Below, piece after piece: positions 1 to 8,568 of a stretch of 42,545 nucleotides of DNA. The DNA is taken from positions 1-42,545 of the forward strand of contig CAVGCY010000016.1 of NCBI GenBank assembly GCA_963627915.1. The letters are read 5' to 3'. The notes under the pieces are model-generated. The model was not told where the DNA came from. It worked only from the letters and a program-made list of their open reading frames with translations, and searched no databases. How positions within the stretch are numbered: the first letter of the stretch is position 1; each line of letters begins with the position of its first letter. The position numbers and the translations under genes are program-made. Source of the DNA: CALACW01 sp963627915 (GTDB lineage: Bacteria; Bacillota; Clostridia; Oscillospirales; Acutalibacteraceae).

Positions 1-132
1 TCGAAGCGGAAAGAGGGTGGATATAAACCTTATGGGTTCGGCTCTCTTTTGCTATGCCGAGGCTGCCTAAACGCTCGAACGAGCTTTCCGTTACGTCCGG
101 GTAAAAGCATGAGGACGAGGCTCCGATAGTCA
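1..132. repeat. Fragment of a dispersed repeat at the window edge
   Basis: About 28 bases at 29-57 (core GTTCGGCTCTCTTTTGC) match, in inverted orientation, the stretch at 9478-9506. The two places therefore hold different parts of one longer dispersed element that overlap only in this core. Frame 1 is open from base 1 to a TAG at 127-129 with no start codon, so this could also be the 3' end of a short annotated-by-default ORF; its Arg/Gly/Ser-rich composition looks like translated non-coding repeat rather than a protein. No RNA family was recognised. Confidence 0.45.
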
Positions 133-207
133 TTGAATGACGCTTCCTTTATTTGTGTGTTGATTGTATTTTATAATAATTTTAGAATATATTCAAGGGT
201 GAGACAT

Positions 208-480
208 ATGAAAATAAGCGTTGAAGAGATAAAAAAAGCGGCAAAATCAATAAATCCGTTTTCAAAATATTTAATGATATACGGAGGTATTACCGTATTG
301 AGCCTGTATTTGTCGGCTTTGATTTTTTACTGTTTTAAGGGCAGAATCGCAGGCTATTATGAGAGCGTTGAGATGTGTTTTCAGCTTCTTGAATGCGCAA
401 AGGACTGTCTTGGCGCGTCATTTGTTCCCGCAATGCTTTTTGAGATTATACATATTGCGGATAATACGGATAAAAAATAA
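208..480 (+). CDS. Small membrane protein of unknown function
   Basis: A 90-aa protein starting at the ATG at 208, preceded by AAGGGTGAG at a normal Shine-Dalgarno distance. A longer frame opens at 133 but lacks a binding site. Residues about 22-45 form one clear hydrophobic segment (core IYGGITVLSLYLSALIFYCF). A second, weaker segment lies around 68-83 and contains two Cys. The N-terminus is Lys-rich and the C-terminus polar. No family was recognised. It lies between a repeat fragment and the rhamnosidase gene, with a separate promoter-like sequence between them, so it is probably not in that operon. Confidence 0.55.
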   Translation: MKISVEEIKKAAKSINPFSKYLMIYGGITVLSLYLSALIFYCFKGRIAGYYESVEMCFQLLECAKDCLGASFVPAMLFEIIHIADNTDKK

Positions 481-494
481 ATTCGGTTCGGGTA

Positions 495-523
495 TTGCGC
501 AATTGTTATAAATATGATATAAT
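495..523 (+). promoter_or_regulatory. Candidate promoter for the rhamnosidase gene
   Basis: TTGCGC (495-500), a 17-base spacer and a perfect TATAAT (518-523), about 55 bases before the ATG at 579. The -35 box matches consensus in only three positions, which would suit an activated, substrate-controlled promoter. Confidence 0.4.
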
Positions 524-578
524 TTTTATAAGAAAAATGTTAAATTTTGTATAATATCTTGTGAAAGGTTATGGTGAT

Positions 579-2747
579 ATGAAATCTATTTATAACGCCG
601 ACTGGATTAAAACGCCTGTTCCCGGCGATGGAATAAGCGTTATGTTTACAAAATGCTTTGACAGTGTAAACGTCCGCAGAGCAATTCTCAATGTAACGGC
701 GATGGGAGTTTATAACGCGTTTGTTAACGGTAAGCGCGTCGGAAAATATGTGCTGGCGCCCGGCTGGACGGACTACCGTCACCGTTTGCAGTTTCAAAGC
801 TATGATATTACCGAGTATATAAAAAATGAAACCGTTGTCGCAATAAGCGTTTCTCCCGGATGGAACGCTCTTTATCGCAGTAATTTCTGCGAGAATGTCG
901 ATTGTGAAAAAGAGCCGGCAGTAATCGCAAGCGTTGACATCGTTCATTTCGACGGCAGTGTTGAAACTGTTTTAACGGATTCGTCATGGTCCGTTTATTC
1001 GGACGCGGTTGTTTATTCTCATATTTACAACGGTGAAACGTTTGATGAAACCATTGTTCCCGAAAAACTCGGAAACGGAGTGAAATTCGATTATAAAAAG
1101 AATATTCTTATCCCTCAGCAGGGCGAGGAAATAAGAGAGCTTCAGACGCTCGACGCGAAAAAGCTCATTATTACGCCCTCCGGCGATAAGGTTATAGATT
1201 TCGGTCAGGAGATAACGGGTTATGTCCGTTTTAAAATTAAGGGCGAACGCGGCGATAAGGTCAAAATTCTCCACGGCGAAATGCTTGACAAAAACGGAGA
1301 ATTTTATAATGCGAACTACCGCGGAGCGAAAGCCGAAATTAATTATACATGCGACGGAAAAACGAGAGTATACAATCCGCAGCATACGTTTTTCGGGTTC
1401 AGATATATAAAGCTCTGCGATTGGTGCGAGGAGATTAAGCTTGAAAATTTCAAGGCTGTTGTCGTAAGCTCCGATTTAAGACGTACGGGTTATTTTGAAT
1501 GCTCGGACGCAAAGCTCAATAAGCTGTTTTCAAATATAATATGGAGCAATACGGACAATTTCCTTGATATTCCGACAGACTGTCCTCAGAGGGACGAGAG
1601 ACTGGGCTGGACGGGCGACGCTCAGGTTTTCTGCAAAACGGCAATGCTTAATTTCGACACGAAGAAATTTTTTACAAAATGGCTCAGCGACGCAGAGACG
1701 GAGCAGGGAGCCGACGGATCGTTTTCACACGTTATCCCCAGTCTAAATTGGGATAATAAACCGTCGGCGGCATGGGCGGATTTTGCGGTTATAGTTCCGT
1801 GGACGCTGTATCTTGTCTACGGCGATAAGGAGCTTTTAAAACGTCATTATCCGATGATGAAGCGTTGGGTTGACTATGTTGATTCGGTAAGTACGAATCA
1901 TCTTTGGCTCGGCGGCGAGCATTTCGGCGACTGGCTCGATTTCAGCCCAGAAACGACTGTCTGCGACGGAAAAACGGATAAGGATTTGATAGCTTCGGCA
2001 TTTTTTGCATATTCTACCGAGCTTTTAATAAATGCCGGAAATGCAATCGGCGAGGACGTTTCGTATTATGAATATTTAATAGCCGAGATAAAATCCGCTT
2101 TTATTAAAAAGTATATTAAAGACGGCAGGATTACGTGCGATACTCAGACGGCGTGCATACTTGCGTTAAAATTCGGATTGTGCGGACTTGACGAGGAGAA
2201 TGTTGTAAAACAGCTTGTCGATTCGATAAAGGAATACGGTCACATGACGACGGGGTTTGTCGGCACTCCGTATATTCTTCCGATTTTAAGCCGTTACGGC
2301 TACAGTAAAATTGCATACGACCTTATATTGAGAACCAAATTCCCGTCGTGGCTTTATTCTGTCGAAAAGGGCGCGACGACGACATGGGAGCATTGGGATT
2401 CGATAAAGGAAAACGGTGATATGTGGTCGACAGATATGAACTCGTTCAATCACTATGCATACGGCGCGGTTGCCGAGTGGATGTACGGCAATATGGCGGG
2501 TATCAATATTTGCGAGGACGCGCCCGCGTTTAAAAAGATAACGTTCAGCCCTGAAACAGACGAACGCATAAGCTATGTAAAGGCGTCCGTTGATTCCAAA
2601 AACGGAGTTATATTAAGCGAATGGCGCAGAAGCTCTGACGGCGGCATAACTTATACGTTTATAGTTCCGGAAAACTGCGAGGCTTACGCTTATATAGACA
2701 GTAAGGAAATAAAGCTGTCGGCGGGCGAAAATGTTATAAAAGAATAA
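579..2747 (+). CDS. Alpha-L-rhamnosidase, glycoside hydrolase family 78
   Basis: A 722-aa cytoplasmic enzyme (no signal peptide) that would release terminal alpha-L-rhamnose from plant glycosides or pectic oligosaccharides. The N-terminal half has the beta-sandwich domains of the family (GVYNAFVNGKRVG near residue 45; APGWTDY near 65). The (alpha/alpha)6 catalytic domain begins near residue 310 and carries the signature DIPTDCPQRDERLGWTGD at about 330-347, which holds the acidic residues of GH78 active sites. A second conserved acidic segment, TTTWEHWDS, lies near 601-609 and includes the conserved Glu. ATG 579 is preferred over an upstream in-frame GTG at 561 because AAAGG at 564-568 fits it. 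Family certain; exact substrate not known. The nearby Gfo/Idh/MocA genes and AraC regulator fit a sugar-catabolic locus. Confidence 0.93.
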   Translation: MKSIYNADWIKTPVPGDGISVMFTKCFDSVNVRRAILNVTAMGVYNAFVNGKRVGKYVLAPGWTDYRHRLQFQSYDITEYIKNETVVAISVSPGWNALYRSNFCENVDCEKEPAVIASVDIVHFDGSVETVLTDSSWSVYSDAVVYSHIYNGETFDETIVPEKLGNGVKFDYKKNILIPQQGEEIRELQTLDAKKLIITPSGDKVIDFGQEITGYVRFKIKGERGDKVKILHGEMLDKNGEFYNANYRGAKAEINYTCDGKTRVYNPQHTFFGFRYIKLCDWCEEIKLENFKAVVVSSDLRRTGYFECSDAKLNKLFSNIIWSNTDNFLDIPTDCPQRDERLGWTGDAQVFCKTAMLNFDTKKFFTKWLSDAETEQGADGSFSHVIPSLNWDNKPSAAWADFAVIVPWTLYLVYGDKELLKRHYPMMKRWVDYVDSVSTNHLWLGGEHFGDWLDFSPETTVCDGKTDKDLIASAFFAYSTELLINAGNAIGEDVSYYEYLIAEIKSAFIKKYIKDGRITCDTQTACILALKFGLCGLDEENVVKQLVDSIKEYGHMTTGFVGTPYILPILSRYGYSKIAYDLILRTKFPSWLYSVEKGATTTWEHWDSIKENGDMWSTDMNSFNHYAYGAVAEWMYGNMAGINICEDAPAFKKITFSPETDERISYVKASVDSKNGVILSEWRRSSDGGITYTFIVPENCEAYAYIDSKEIKLSAGENVIKE

Positions 2748-2762
2748 ATAATATACGAATAC

Positions 2763-2796
2763 AAACTCTCGGAAACGCCTGTTTCCGAGAGTTTTT
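2763..2796 (+). terminator. Rho-independent terminator after the rhamnosidase
   Basis: Perfect 14-base-pair stem (AAACTCTCGGAAAC / GTTTCCGAGAGTTT) with a GCCT loop and a T-run, 15 bases after the stop codon. Confidence 0.9.
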
Positions 2797-2861
2797 ATAT
2801 TGAATAACGGCGCAAAATATGATAATATTATATATATTTTATTTGTTTGGACGGAACAGCG

Positions 2862-3707
2862 GTGTTAAAAAAGGTTTATGTTGAAATTGGAAACATATGT
2901 AATTTAAATTGCGATTTCTGCCCGGGAACAGAGCGGAAAAAAGAGTTTATGTCTGTTTCGGATTTTAAAATTATTGCGCCCAAAGTAAAAAAAGTCAGCG
3001 ATTATATTTATCTGCATGTTATGGGCGAGCCTTTGCTTCATCCTGAGTTGGATAGAATACTTTCTGTTTGCGGAGATAACGGGCTTAAGGTCTGTATTGC
3101 GACAAACGGCGTTCTGTTAAGGGAAAAAGAGAAAATTCTTATTAATGCTTCTGCTCTTTATAAGGTCAGCGTATCCGTTCACTCGTTTGAAGCAAACGCC
3201 TCGGACGGTATTGAAAATTATCTTGAGAGTATTTATGAATTTACGGAAAAAGCGAGTGAAAACGGCATTATCGTTTCGCTGCGTCTTTGGAATCTCGATT
3301 CCGATAAACTAAAAGGCAGAAATTCCCTTAACGGCGGTATAACAGACTTTTTTCTCGATAAATTCCCCGCATACGAGGTCTGCCGCAACGGTTACAAATT
3401 GAAGAAAAACGCTTATATTGAATTTGCAGAAAAATTCAAATGGCCCGGCGAGGGCGGAGAAATAAAGACTGACGGAAGATTCTGCTATGCGTTAAGAGAT
3501 CAAATTGCCGTGCTGTGCGACGGTACCGCAGTTCCGTGCTGTCTTGACAGAAACGGCGAAATGAAGCTCGGAAATATTTATGAAAACGAAATTGATGAAA
3601 TTCTCTGCGGCGAGAGGGCAAAAAATATTTATAACGGCTTTTCGTCTCTGAGAGCTTACGAAAAAATATGTAAGAAGTGTGAATATGCAAGGAGATTCGA
3701 CAGATGA
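2862..3707 (+). CDS. Radical SAM protein with C-terminal SPASM-like cysteines
   Basis: About 281 aa from a GTG at 2862; an in-frame TTG at 2847 has no binding site, while ACGGA lies upstream of the GTG. The N-terminal radical SAM motif CNLNCDFC has Cys at about 13, 17 and 20 and would bind the [4Fe-4S] cluster that cleaves S-adenosylmethionine. MGEPLLHPEL follows near residue 60, as in SPASM-type enzymes. The C-terminal 70 residues hold a Cys set (FCYAL, VPCCLD, ICKKCEY) that could ligate an auxiliary cluster. The stop codon overlaps the ATG of the phosphatase gene by four bases, so the two are translationally coupled. No substrate or precursor peptide is visible, so peptide or small-molecule modification remains a guess. 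It may instead be a stand-alone SPASM protein with no peptide partner. Confidence 0.85.
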   Translation: MLKKVYVEIGNICNLNCDFCPGTERKKEFMSVSDFKIIAPKVKKVSDYIYLHVMGEPLLHPELDRILSVCGDNGLKVCIATNGVLLREKEKILINASALYKVSVSVHSFEANASDGIENYLESIYEFTEKASENGIIVSLRLWNLDSDKLKGRNSLNGGITDFFLDKFPAYEVCRNGYKLKKNAYIEFAEKFKWPGEGGEIKTDGRFCYALRDQIAVLCDGTAVPCCLDRNGEMKLGNIYENEIDEILCGERAKNIYNGFSSLRAYEKICKKCEYARRFDR

Positions 3708-4513
3708 TAATCAGAGAGAAAATTATACTTGACGGTGCGGGAAATACGAGGGATCTCGGAAATATATCATTCGGCGGTAAAAAAATCAAGGACGGTTTGC
3801 TTATCAGAAGCGGAAATCTTGCTTCGCTTTCAAACAGAGATATTGATATACTCGAAAATAGATACAAAGTCAAGGCCGTAATCGATTTAAGAACCGACCT
3901 TGAAGAAAAAGAAGCCCCCGACGTTATTTTAAAAGACGCAAAATATTACAGGCTTACTCCGCTTACGGAATCGGCAATGGGCGTAACTCACGAAAAAACC
4001 ACGGGACTTGAGCTTTTTACAAACGGAATTGACATGAAAACCGATCCTGATACGTATATGTGCGAAATGTATGATAAATTCATATTTTCCGAACACGGAA
4101 TGAGCGAATACCGTAAATTTTTCGATATACTTCTTGAAACCGACGGATGCGTTTTATGGCATTGCAGCGCGGGCAAGGACAGAGCGGGCATGGCGGCGGC
4201 TTTAGCTGAGCTTTCTTTGGGCGTTGATGAAAAGACCGTCACTGAGGATTTTATGCTTACAAATTTCTTTACGCTCAGAGAGCGCGAGGAAAAGCTCGAA
4301 ATGTTTCTTACATATCCCGGCGCGAAGGCGATAAAGGATTATATATATGCGCTTTTAAGCGTCAGCGAAAAATATATCGAACACGTTATCGGCAGGATGA
4401 AGAATTGTTTCGGCGGAGTGAACGGTTATTTTGAAAACGGAATCGGACTTTCGTCAGGTGAAATTGAAATATTGAGAAATAAATATACCGAAAGTATTAA
4501 TGATGATTTATGA
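3704..4513 (+). CDS. Tyrosine-phosphatase-like protein (Y_phosphatase3 type)
   Basis: 269 aa. It begins with the family-typical N-terminus (GAGNTRDLGN near residue 10, LLIRSGNL near 32, AVIDLRTDLEEKE near 64). The P-loop HCSAGKDRAG sits around residue 152, matching the HCxxGxxR catalytic motif with its nucleophilic Cys and phosphate-binding Arg. Such proteins hydrolyse phosphotyrosine, phosphoinositide or other phospho-esters; which one cannot be told. It is coupled by four-base ATGA overlaps to the radical SAM gene before it and the MATE gene after it, so the three products should be made together. No signal peptide; cytoplasmic. Confidence 0.88.
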   Translation: MIIREKIILDGAGNTRDLGNISFGGKKIKDGLLIRSGNLASLSNRDIDILENRYKVKAVIDLRTDLEEKEAPDVILKDAKYYRLTPLTESAMGVTHEKTTGLELFTNGIDMKTDPDTYMCEMYDKFIFSEHGMSEYRKFFDILLETDGCVLWHCSAGKDRAGMAAALAELSLGVDEKTVTEDFMLTNFFTLREREEKLEMFLTYPGAKAIKDYIYALLSVSEKYIEHVIGRMKNCFGGVNGYFENGIGLSSGEIEILRNKYTESINDDL

Positions 4514-5871
4514 TAATAACGCGTGACAGAAGTTTTTATTCTTCGCTTATAAAGCTGTCCGTTCCGATAGCTTTACAAAATTTAATAACGTTTTGCGTGG
4601 GACTTGCCGATAATCTGATGATAGGCTCGCTCGGCGACAGCGCGATATCCGGCGTTTATATGGGCAATCAGGTTCAGACGCTTATGCAGGTTTTTTCAAC
4701 GGGAATCGAAGGTGCGATTCTCGTTCTTGCGGCGCAGTACTGGGGCAGAAAAGACGCGGACAGTATTAAGAAAATCGTATCAATCGGTCTGAAATTTTCC
4801 GTAATATTCGGTATTTTGGTAAGCGTAATATGCGCAGCCGCTCCCGCTTGGGTTATATCATTGTTTTCGCCTGATTCGTCTGTTATTTCAAACGGGCGCG
4901 AATATCTCGGCGTTCTTTGCTATTCGTTTGTCTTTTTCTGTATAACGCAGTCGCTTATAGCTTCCATGCGAAGCGTTGAAACGGCGAATATCGGCATGGC
5001 GGTTTCGCTTGTAACTCTCGTTGTCGATATTGCACTTAATTACGTGTTGATATTCGGTAAATTCGGTTTTCCCTCTCTCGGTGTGCGCGGAGCGGCAATC
5101 GCTACCCTGACGGCGAGAATATGCGAATGCGTTATCATGATAATATATGTATTTTTTATAGATAAAAAGCTCAGATTGACGGTCGGGGATCTTCTTACGT
5201 TTGATAAAATTTTATTGAAAGATTTTATAAAATACGGCGCTCCGATTATTGCGGGACAGATTGTCTGGGCGTGCAATATGATGGCGAACAGCGTTATTAT
5301 CGGTCACATGGGCAAGGCGGTGACGGCGGCTGTCAGTATTGCGAATATGCTTAACAATCTTGCATATGTCACAATGAACGGAATGGCGGCGGCAGTCGGA
5401 ATTATAACGGGAAAAACTGTCGGAGCCGGAAAGCGCGATAAAATGATCGAATATGCAAAAACCGTGCAGGCAATATTTTTAATTCTCGGAATTGCGACGG
5501 GACTTGTACTGTTTTTAATAAAGAATCCGTTTATTTCATTTTATAATGTAAGCGGCGAAGCAAGTGCGTATGCAAAGCAGTTTATAAACGTTCTGTCCGT
5601 TACGATGGTCGGAACGTGCTATCAGTGCGCATGTCTTTTCGGACTTGTAAAGTCGGGCGGAGATATAGGATTCGTATTTAAAAACGATACGATATTTGTT
5701 TTCCTCGTCGTTATTCCGTCGGCGTTAATATCCGTCAGACTTGGCGTTCAGCCGTGGATCACCTTTTTATGTCTTAAAAGCGACCAGATTTTAAAGTGCT
5801 TTGTCGCGGCGGTCAAGATAAACAGATTTAATTGGATGAGAAACCTGACAAGAAACGCTGAAAAATCTTGA
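4510..5871 (+). CDS. MATE family multidrug/small-molecule exporter
   Basis: 453 aa with about twelve hydrophobic segments and the inner duplication of MATE proteins. The N-terminus has the family pattern (KLSVPIALQNLITFCVGLAD, then MIGSLGDSAISGV) and a second half starts around residue 235 (IKYGAPIIAGQIVWACNMM). Members exchange Na+ or H+ for organic cations or metabolites. It starts in a four-base overlap with the phosphatase stop and ends the three-gene operon. Its pairing with a radical SAM enzyme suggests export of a modified product, but that is inference. The C-terminus is polar and ends inside the -35 box of the aroA promoter. Confidence 0.92.
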   Translation: MIITRDRSFYSSLIKLSVPIALQNLITFCVGLADNLMIGSLGDSAISGVYMGNQVQTLMQVFSTGIEGAILVLAAQYWGRKDADSIKKIVSIGLKFSVIFGILVSVICAAAPAWVISLFSPDSSVISNGREYLGVLCYSFVFFCITQSLIASMRSVETANIGMAVSLVTLVVDIALNYVLIFGKFGFPSLGVRGAAIATLTARICECVIMIIYVFFIDKKLRLTVGDLLTFDKILLKDFIKYGAPIIAGQIVWACNMMANSVIIGHMGKAVTAAVSIANMLNNLAYVTMNGMAAAVGIITGKTVGAGKRDKMIEYAKTVQAIFLILGIATGLVLFLIKNPFISFYNVSGEASAYAKQFINVLSVTMVGTCYQCACLFGLVKSGGDIGFVFKNDTIFVFLVVIPSALISVRLGVQPWITFLCLKSDQILKCFVAAVKINRFNWMRNLTRNAEKS

Positions 5872-5896
5872 CAAAACGGCGCGTTGAATTTAAAAT
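5868..5896 (+). promoter_or_regulatory. Sigma-A promoter for aroA
   Basis: TTGACA (5868-5873), a 17-base spacer and TAAAAT (5891-5896). The -35 box overlaps the TGA stop of the MATE gene, so aroA can be transcribed separately from the operon before it. Confidence 0.8.
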
Positions 5897-5920
5897 TAAA
5901 GCTAAAAAGGAGGATAAATT

Positions 5921-7129
5921 ATGGACGTTAAGTTTTATTCTTCATCGGCATCCGGTACTGTAGAGGCTCCGCCGTCAAAAAGCATGGCGCACAGACTTTT
6001 AATTTGCGCATGTCTTGCAAAGGGCAGGAGCGTTATAAGAAATATCGCATATTCAAACGATATTCTTGCAACTCTTGATTGTCTTGAAACTCTCGGCGCA
6101 AGGTGCGAAAGGGGAGATAATTATGTTGTCGTCAACGGTATTGACGTTGATTCGTTTTCGCCCTCGGGCGCGCTCAAATGCCGTGAGAGCGGAAGTACGT
6201 TGAGATTTATGATTCCCATTGCGCTGTTGTCCGGCGAGAGATGCGAGTTTAACGGAACGCAGTATCTTATGCACCGTCCGCAGAGCGTTTATGAGGAGCT
6301 TTTTGCAAGACAGGGTATTAAGTTCAAAAAGGGCGATGATTATATTCTTGCAAAAGGCGCTTTAAAACCCGGCAGTATTAAGATTGCCGGTAATGTAAGC
6401 AGTCAGTTTGTCAGCGGTCTTTTGTTTACTCTTCCCAATCTTGGCTCTGACAGCGTTATTGAGATTATTCCTCCCATAGAGAGTAAGTCATACATAGATT
6501 TAACGTTAAAAAGTCTTGAAAAATTCGGCGTAAATGTCGAATGGACGGATGAAAATACGCTGTTTGTAAAAGGAAATCAGCATTTTGTACCGTGCGATAT
6601 TACGGTAGAGGGCGATTATTCGAATGCGTGCGCTTTTGACGCGTTTAATACTGTCGGGGGTCATGTAAACGTCACCGGGCTTGATGAAAGCAGTCTTCAG
6701 GGCGACAGGGTTTATAAAGAGTATTTTAAATCTCTGACAGAAGGCAGAGCCGAGCTTGATATTTCGGACTGTCCCGATCTCGGACCGGTTCTGTTTGCTG
6801 TCGCGGCGGCGAATCACGGAGGCGTTTTTTCCGGAACGGACAGACTGAGACTTAAGGAGAGCGACCGTATTTCATCGATGAAAACGGAGCTTGAAAAGGT
6901 CGGCGCATTTGTTTATGAGGATGACGGTATGGTTACCGTTATATCAGCTCCGCTCAGCCGGCCTTTGTGTGAAATCGATTCTCATAACGACCACAGAATC
7001 GTTATGGCAATGTCGCTGATTCTCTCAAAGACCGGCGGAGTTATAACGAATGCGCAGGCGATAAATAAGAGTTTGCCCGATTATTTTGATAAGCTTAAAA
7101 CGCTGTCGGTTAAATTTGATACGGATTAA
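5921..7129 (+). CDS. aroA: 3-phosphoshikimate 1-carboxyvinyltransferase (EPSP synthase)
   Basis: 402 aa, slightly short of the usual 420-440. It joins shikimate 3-phosphate and phosphoenolpyruvate in the sixth step of the shikimate pathway. Visible motifs: PPSKSMAHR at about 17-25 (substrate-binding Lys), RESGSTLRF near 88, VSSQFVSGLLF near 160, DCPDLGPVLFAVAA near 285, RLRLKESDR near 308, HNDHRIVMA near 355 and LPDYFDKL near the end. AAGGAGG precedes the ATG. The usual neighbours (aroB, aroC, tyrA, pheA) are absent, so aroA stands alone here. Its last four bases overlap the convergent oxidoreductase gene tail to tail. Confidence 0.97.
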   Translation: MDVKFYSSSASGTVEAPPSKSMAHRLLICACLAKGRSVIRNIAYSNDILATLDCLETLGARCERGDNYVVVNGIDVDSFSPSGALKCRESGSTLRFMIPIALLSGERCEFNGTQYLMHRPQSVYEELFARQGIKFKKGDDYILAKGALKPGSIKIAGNVSSQFVSGLLFTLPNLGSDSVIEIIPPIESKSYIDLTLKSLEKFGVNVEWTDENTLFVKGNQHFVPCDITVEGDYSNACAFDAFNTVGGHVNVTGLDESSLQGDRVYKEYFKSLTEGRAELDISDCPDLGPVLFAVAAANHGGVFSGTDRLRLKESDRISSMKTELEKVGAFVYEDDGMVTVISAPLSRPLCEIDSHNDHRIVMAMSLILSKTGGVITNAQAINKSLPDYFDKLKTLSVKFDTD

Positions 7130-8367
7130 ATTTGACTTTTTCTTTCGGCTTTCTTCAGTTCGTAAAACTCATCCGAAAATTCGGGATTTCCTTTTGAATT
7201 TGAGGGAAGAAGCTGTGTACCCGCAGTCTTTGGGTCTGTGCAGCGATTGTCATTTCTGAATTTATCTCTTGTCTTTATATCATGCAAATCGGGTATTTCC
7301 ATCGGTATTCCGCCCGATAAAACGGAGATATATCCGAAAAATCCGCACATCCACATGTCGAGCGCTTCATACACGTCAACAATGTCAGCTTTATCGTTTC
7401 CGAGAAGGTAATCAACGGCATTTGACAGGCAAAAATAATCGCTTCCGTCATGTCCGCTGTCTTTGTCAATTTCAGCCTGAGTAATTTCGGGAATATAGCT
7501 TTTAACATCATGAAGCTCGACGCCCTCCGTTTCGTCCAATTCAACATATACTCTGCTTGTACCGGATTGCTTTGCCGCTTCTCTTGCAGATTCAATACGT
7601 CCTTTTGAACCGTAGAACGTATACCATATGGAATTCTTGGAACATCCTACGCCGTGGACGCTTTTAATGACGGCGTTGTTTTCGAGAGCAACCATTTCAA
7701 CTGCGGTATGACCTCCCATTGCCCCCATTCGAGCCATTCTTGCGTTAAACGGACATTCAAAACCAGTCACTTTTTTTGGTTTAAGCCCCGTAACGTGAAG
7801 CAGCGGGCCTACCGAGTGCGTACAATAAAAGAATGCGGACATTCTGTTTCTCCAATGATCACGCTCACCGTATGTTATATCGCTCCATCCGGATTCGCAG
7901 TTGTGTAAATATTCTCCCTCGCCGTATTCAAATTCGCCGAGTTTTCCGCTTTCGTATATTTTTTTTGCTTCAAGCGGCGCTCCCATAAAGCAGTAATTTT
8001 CGGCGTAACAGTATTTTCTGCCCGTTTTTTCACAGCATTCGATTAAACGTACGGCTTCGGACATGGTTTGAACCGGCAGAACCTCGCTTATAACGTCCTT
8101 GCCGGATTCCATTGCCTTTATTGCAAACGGGGCGTGCTGTGTTGCATAGTTTGCCAAAAAAACTACGTCCGTATCGTGTTTGAGAAATTTGTCATAATCG
8201 GTGTAGTAAGTAATTTTATCATTATTTAATTCCTTTGAAACTCTGTCAAGGCTCTCACTGTTTTTATCGCATATCGCCGTTATCTCGGCATTTTCGGCAT
8301 TTTCGCAAAATTCACATATAACGCGGCCTCTGCCGACTCCGAGTAATCCTATTTTTAACTTTTTCAC
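7126..8367 (-). CDS. Gfo/Idh/MocA family oxidoreductase, EVLP variant
   Basis: 413 aa from a GTG (complement of 8365-8367) behind AAGGAG; a longer frame reaching 8412 lacks a binding site. The Rossmann motif GLLGVGRGRV near the N-terminus binds NAD(P). The family's EKP catalytic motif is replaced by SEVLPVQT near residue 95, so the usual Lys is absent. This divergent subgroup resembles NAD-dependent glycosidases such as GH109 more than plain dehydrogenases, although that is inference. It is transcribed divergently from the AraC regulator, which probably controls it, and lies in a locus with a second Gfo/Idh/MocA gene and a rhamnosidase. A sugar or glycoside substrate is likely. Confidence 0.85.
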   Translation of the reverse strand: MKKLKIGLLGVGRGRVICEFCENAENAEITAICDKNSESLDRVSKELNNDKITYYTDYDKFLKHDTDVVFLANYATQHAPFAIKAMESGKDVISEVLPVQTMSEAVRLIECCEKTGRKYCYAENYCFMGAPLEAKKIYESGKLGEFEYGEGEYLHNCESGWSDITYGERDHWRNRMSAFFYCTHSVGPLLHVTGLKPKKVTGFECPFNARMARMGAMGGHTAVEMVALENNAVIKSVHGVGCSKNSIWYTFYGSKGRIESAREAAKQSGTSRVYVELDETEGVELHDVKSYIPEITQAEIDKDSGHDGSDYFCLSNAVDYLLGNDKADIVDVYEALDMWMCGFFGYISVLSGGIPMEIPDLHDIKTRDKFRNDNRCTDPKTAGTQLLPSNSKGNPEFSDEFYELKKAERKSQI

Positions 8368-8450
8368 AATTAATTTCTCCTTAAACCGTAATGCACTTTT
8401 ATTATACAGCAATAATACGTCGATAAAATGGCAATAATCTATTTTTATAA

Positions 8451-8489
8451 GGAATTATTCCGTATTTTTCTCATAATTCAGACGTATTT
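8451..8489. promoter_or_regulatory. Candidate AraC operator between divergent genes
   Basis: The 201-base gap between the divergent oxidoreductase and AraC genes contains a perfect palindrome GGAATTATTCC (8451-8461) and two direct CGTATTT half-sites at 8461-8467 and 8483-8489. The half-sites are 22 bases apart, two helical turns, as AraC-type proteins prefer. An inverted copy (ATACG) is at 8415-8419. Confidence 0.35.
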
Positions 8490-8568
8490 CCGGCATTGTT
8501 AAGTCTTTTTATATTGCGTTTTTTTGTTTTTTAATATAATTATAATAATGAAGAGGACGTGAACGGAT

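Noticed and set aside
1..132. Possible end of RNase P RNA, tmRNA or another stable RNA
   Set aside because: No family landmarks were found; the match to 9478 supports a dispersed repeat instead.
133..480. Small ORF as a RiPP precursor for the radical SAM enzyme
   Set aside because: It is a membrane protein, lies beyond the rhamnosidase gene and has its own spacing; no leader/core layout is seen.
540..947. 135-aa minus-strand open frame
   Set aside because: Lies fully antisense to the conserved rhamnosidase; no binding site or family features.
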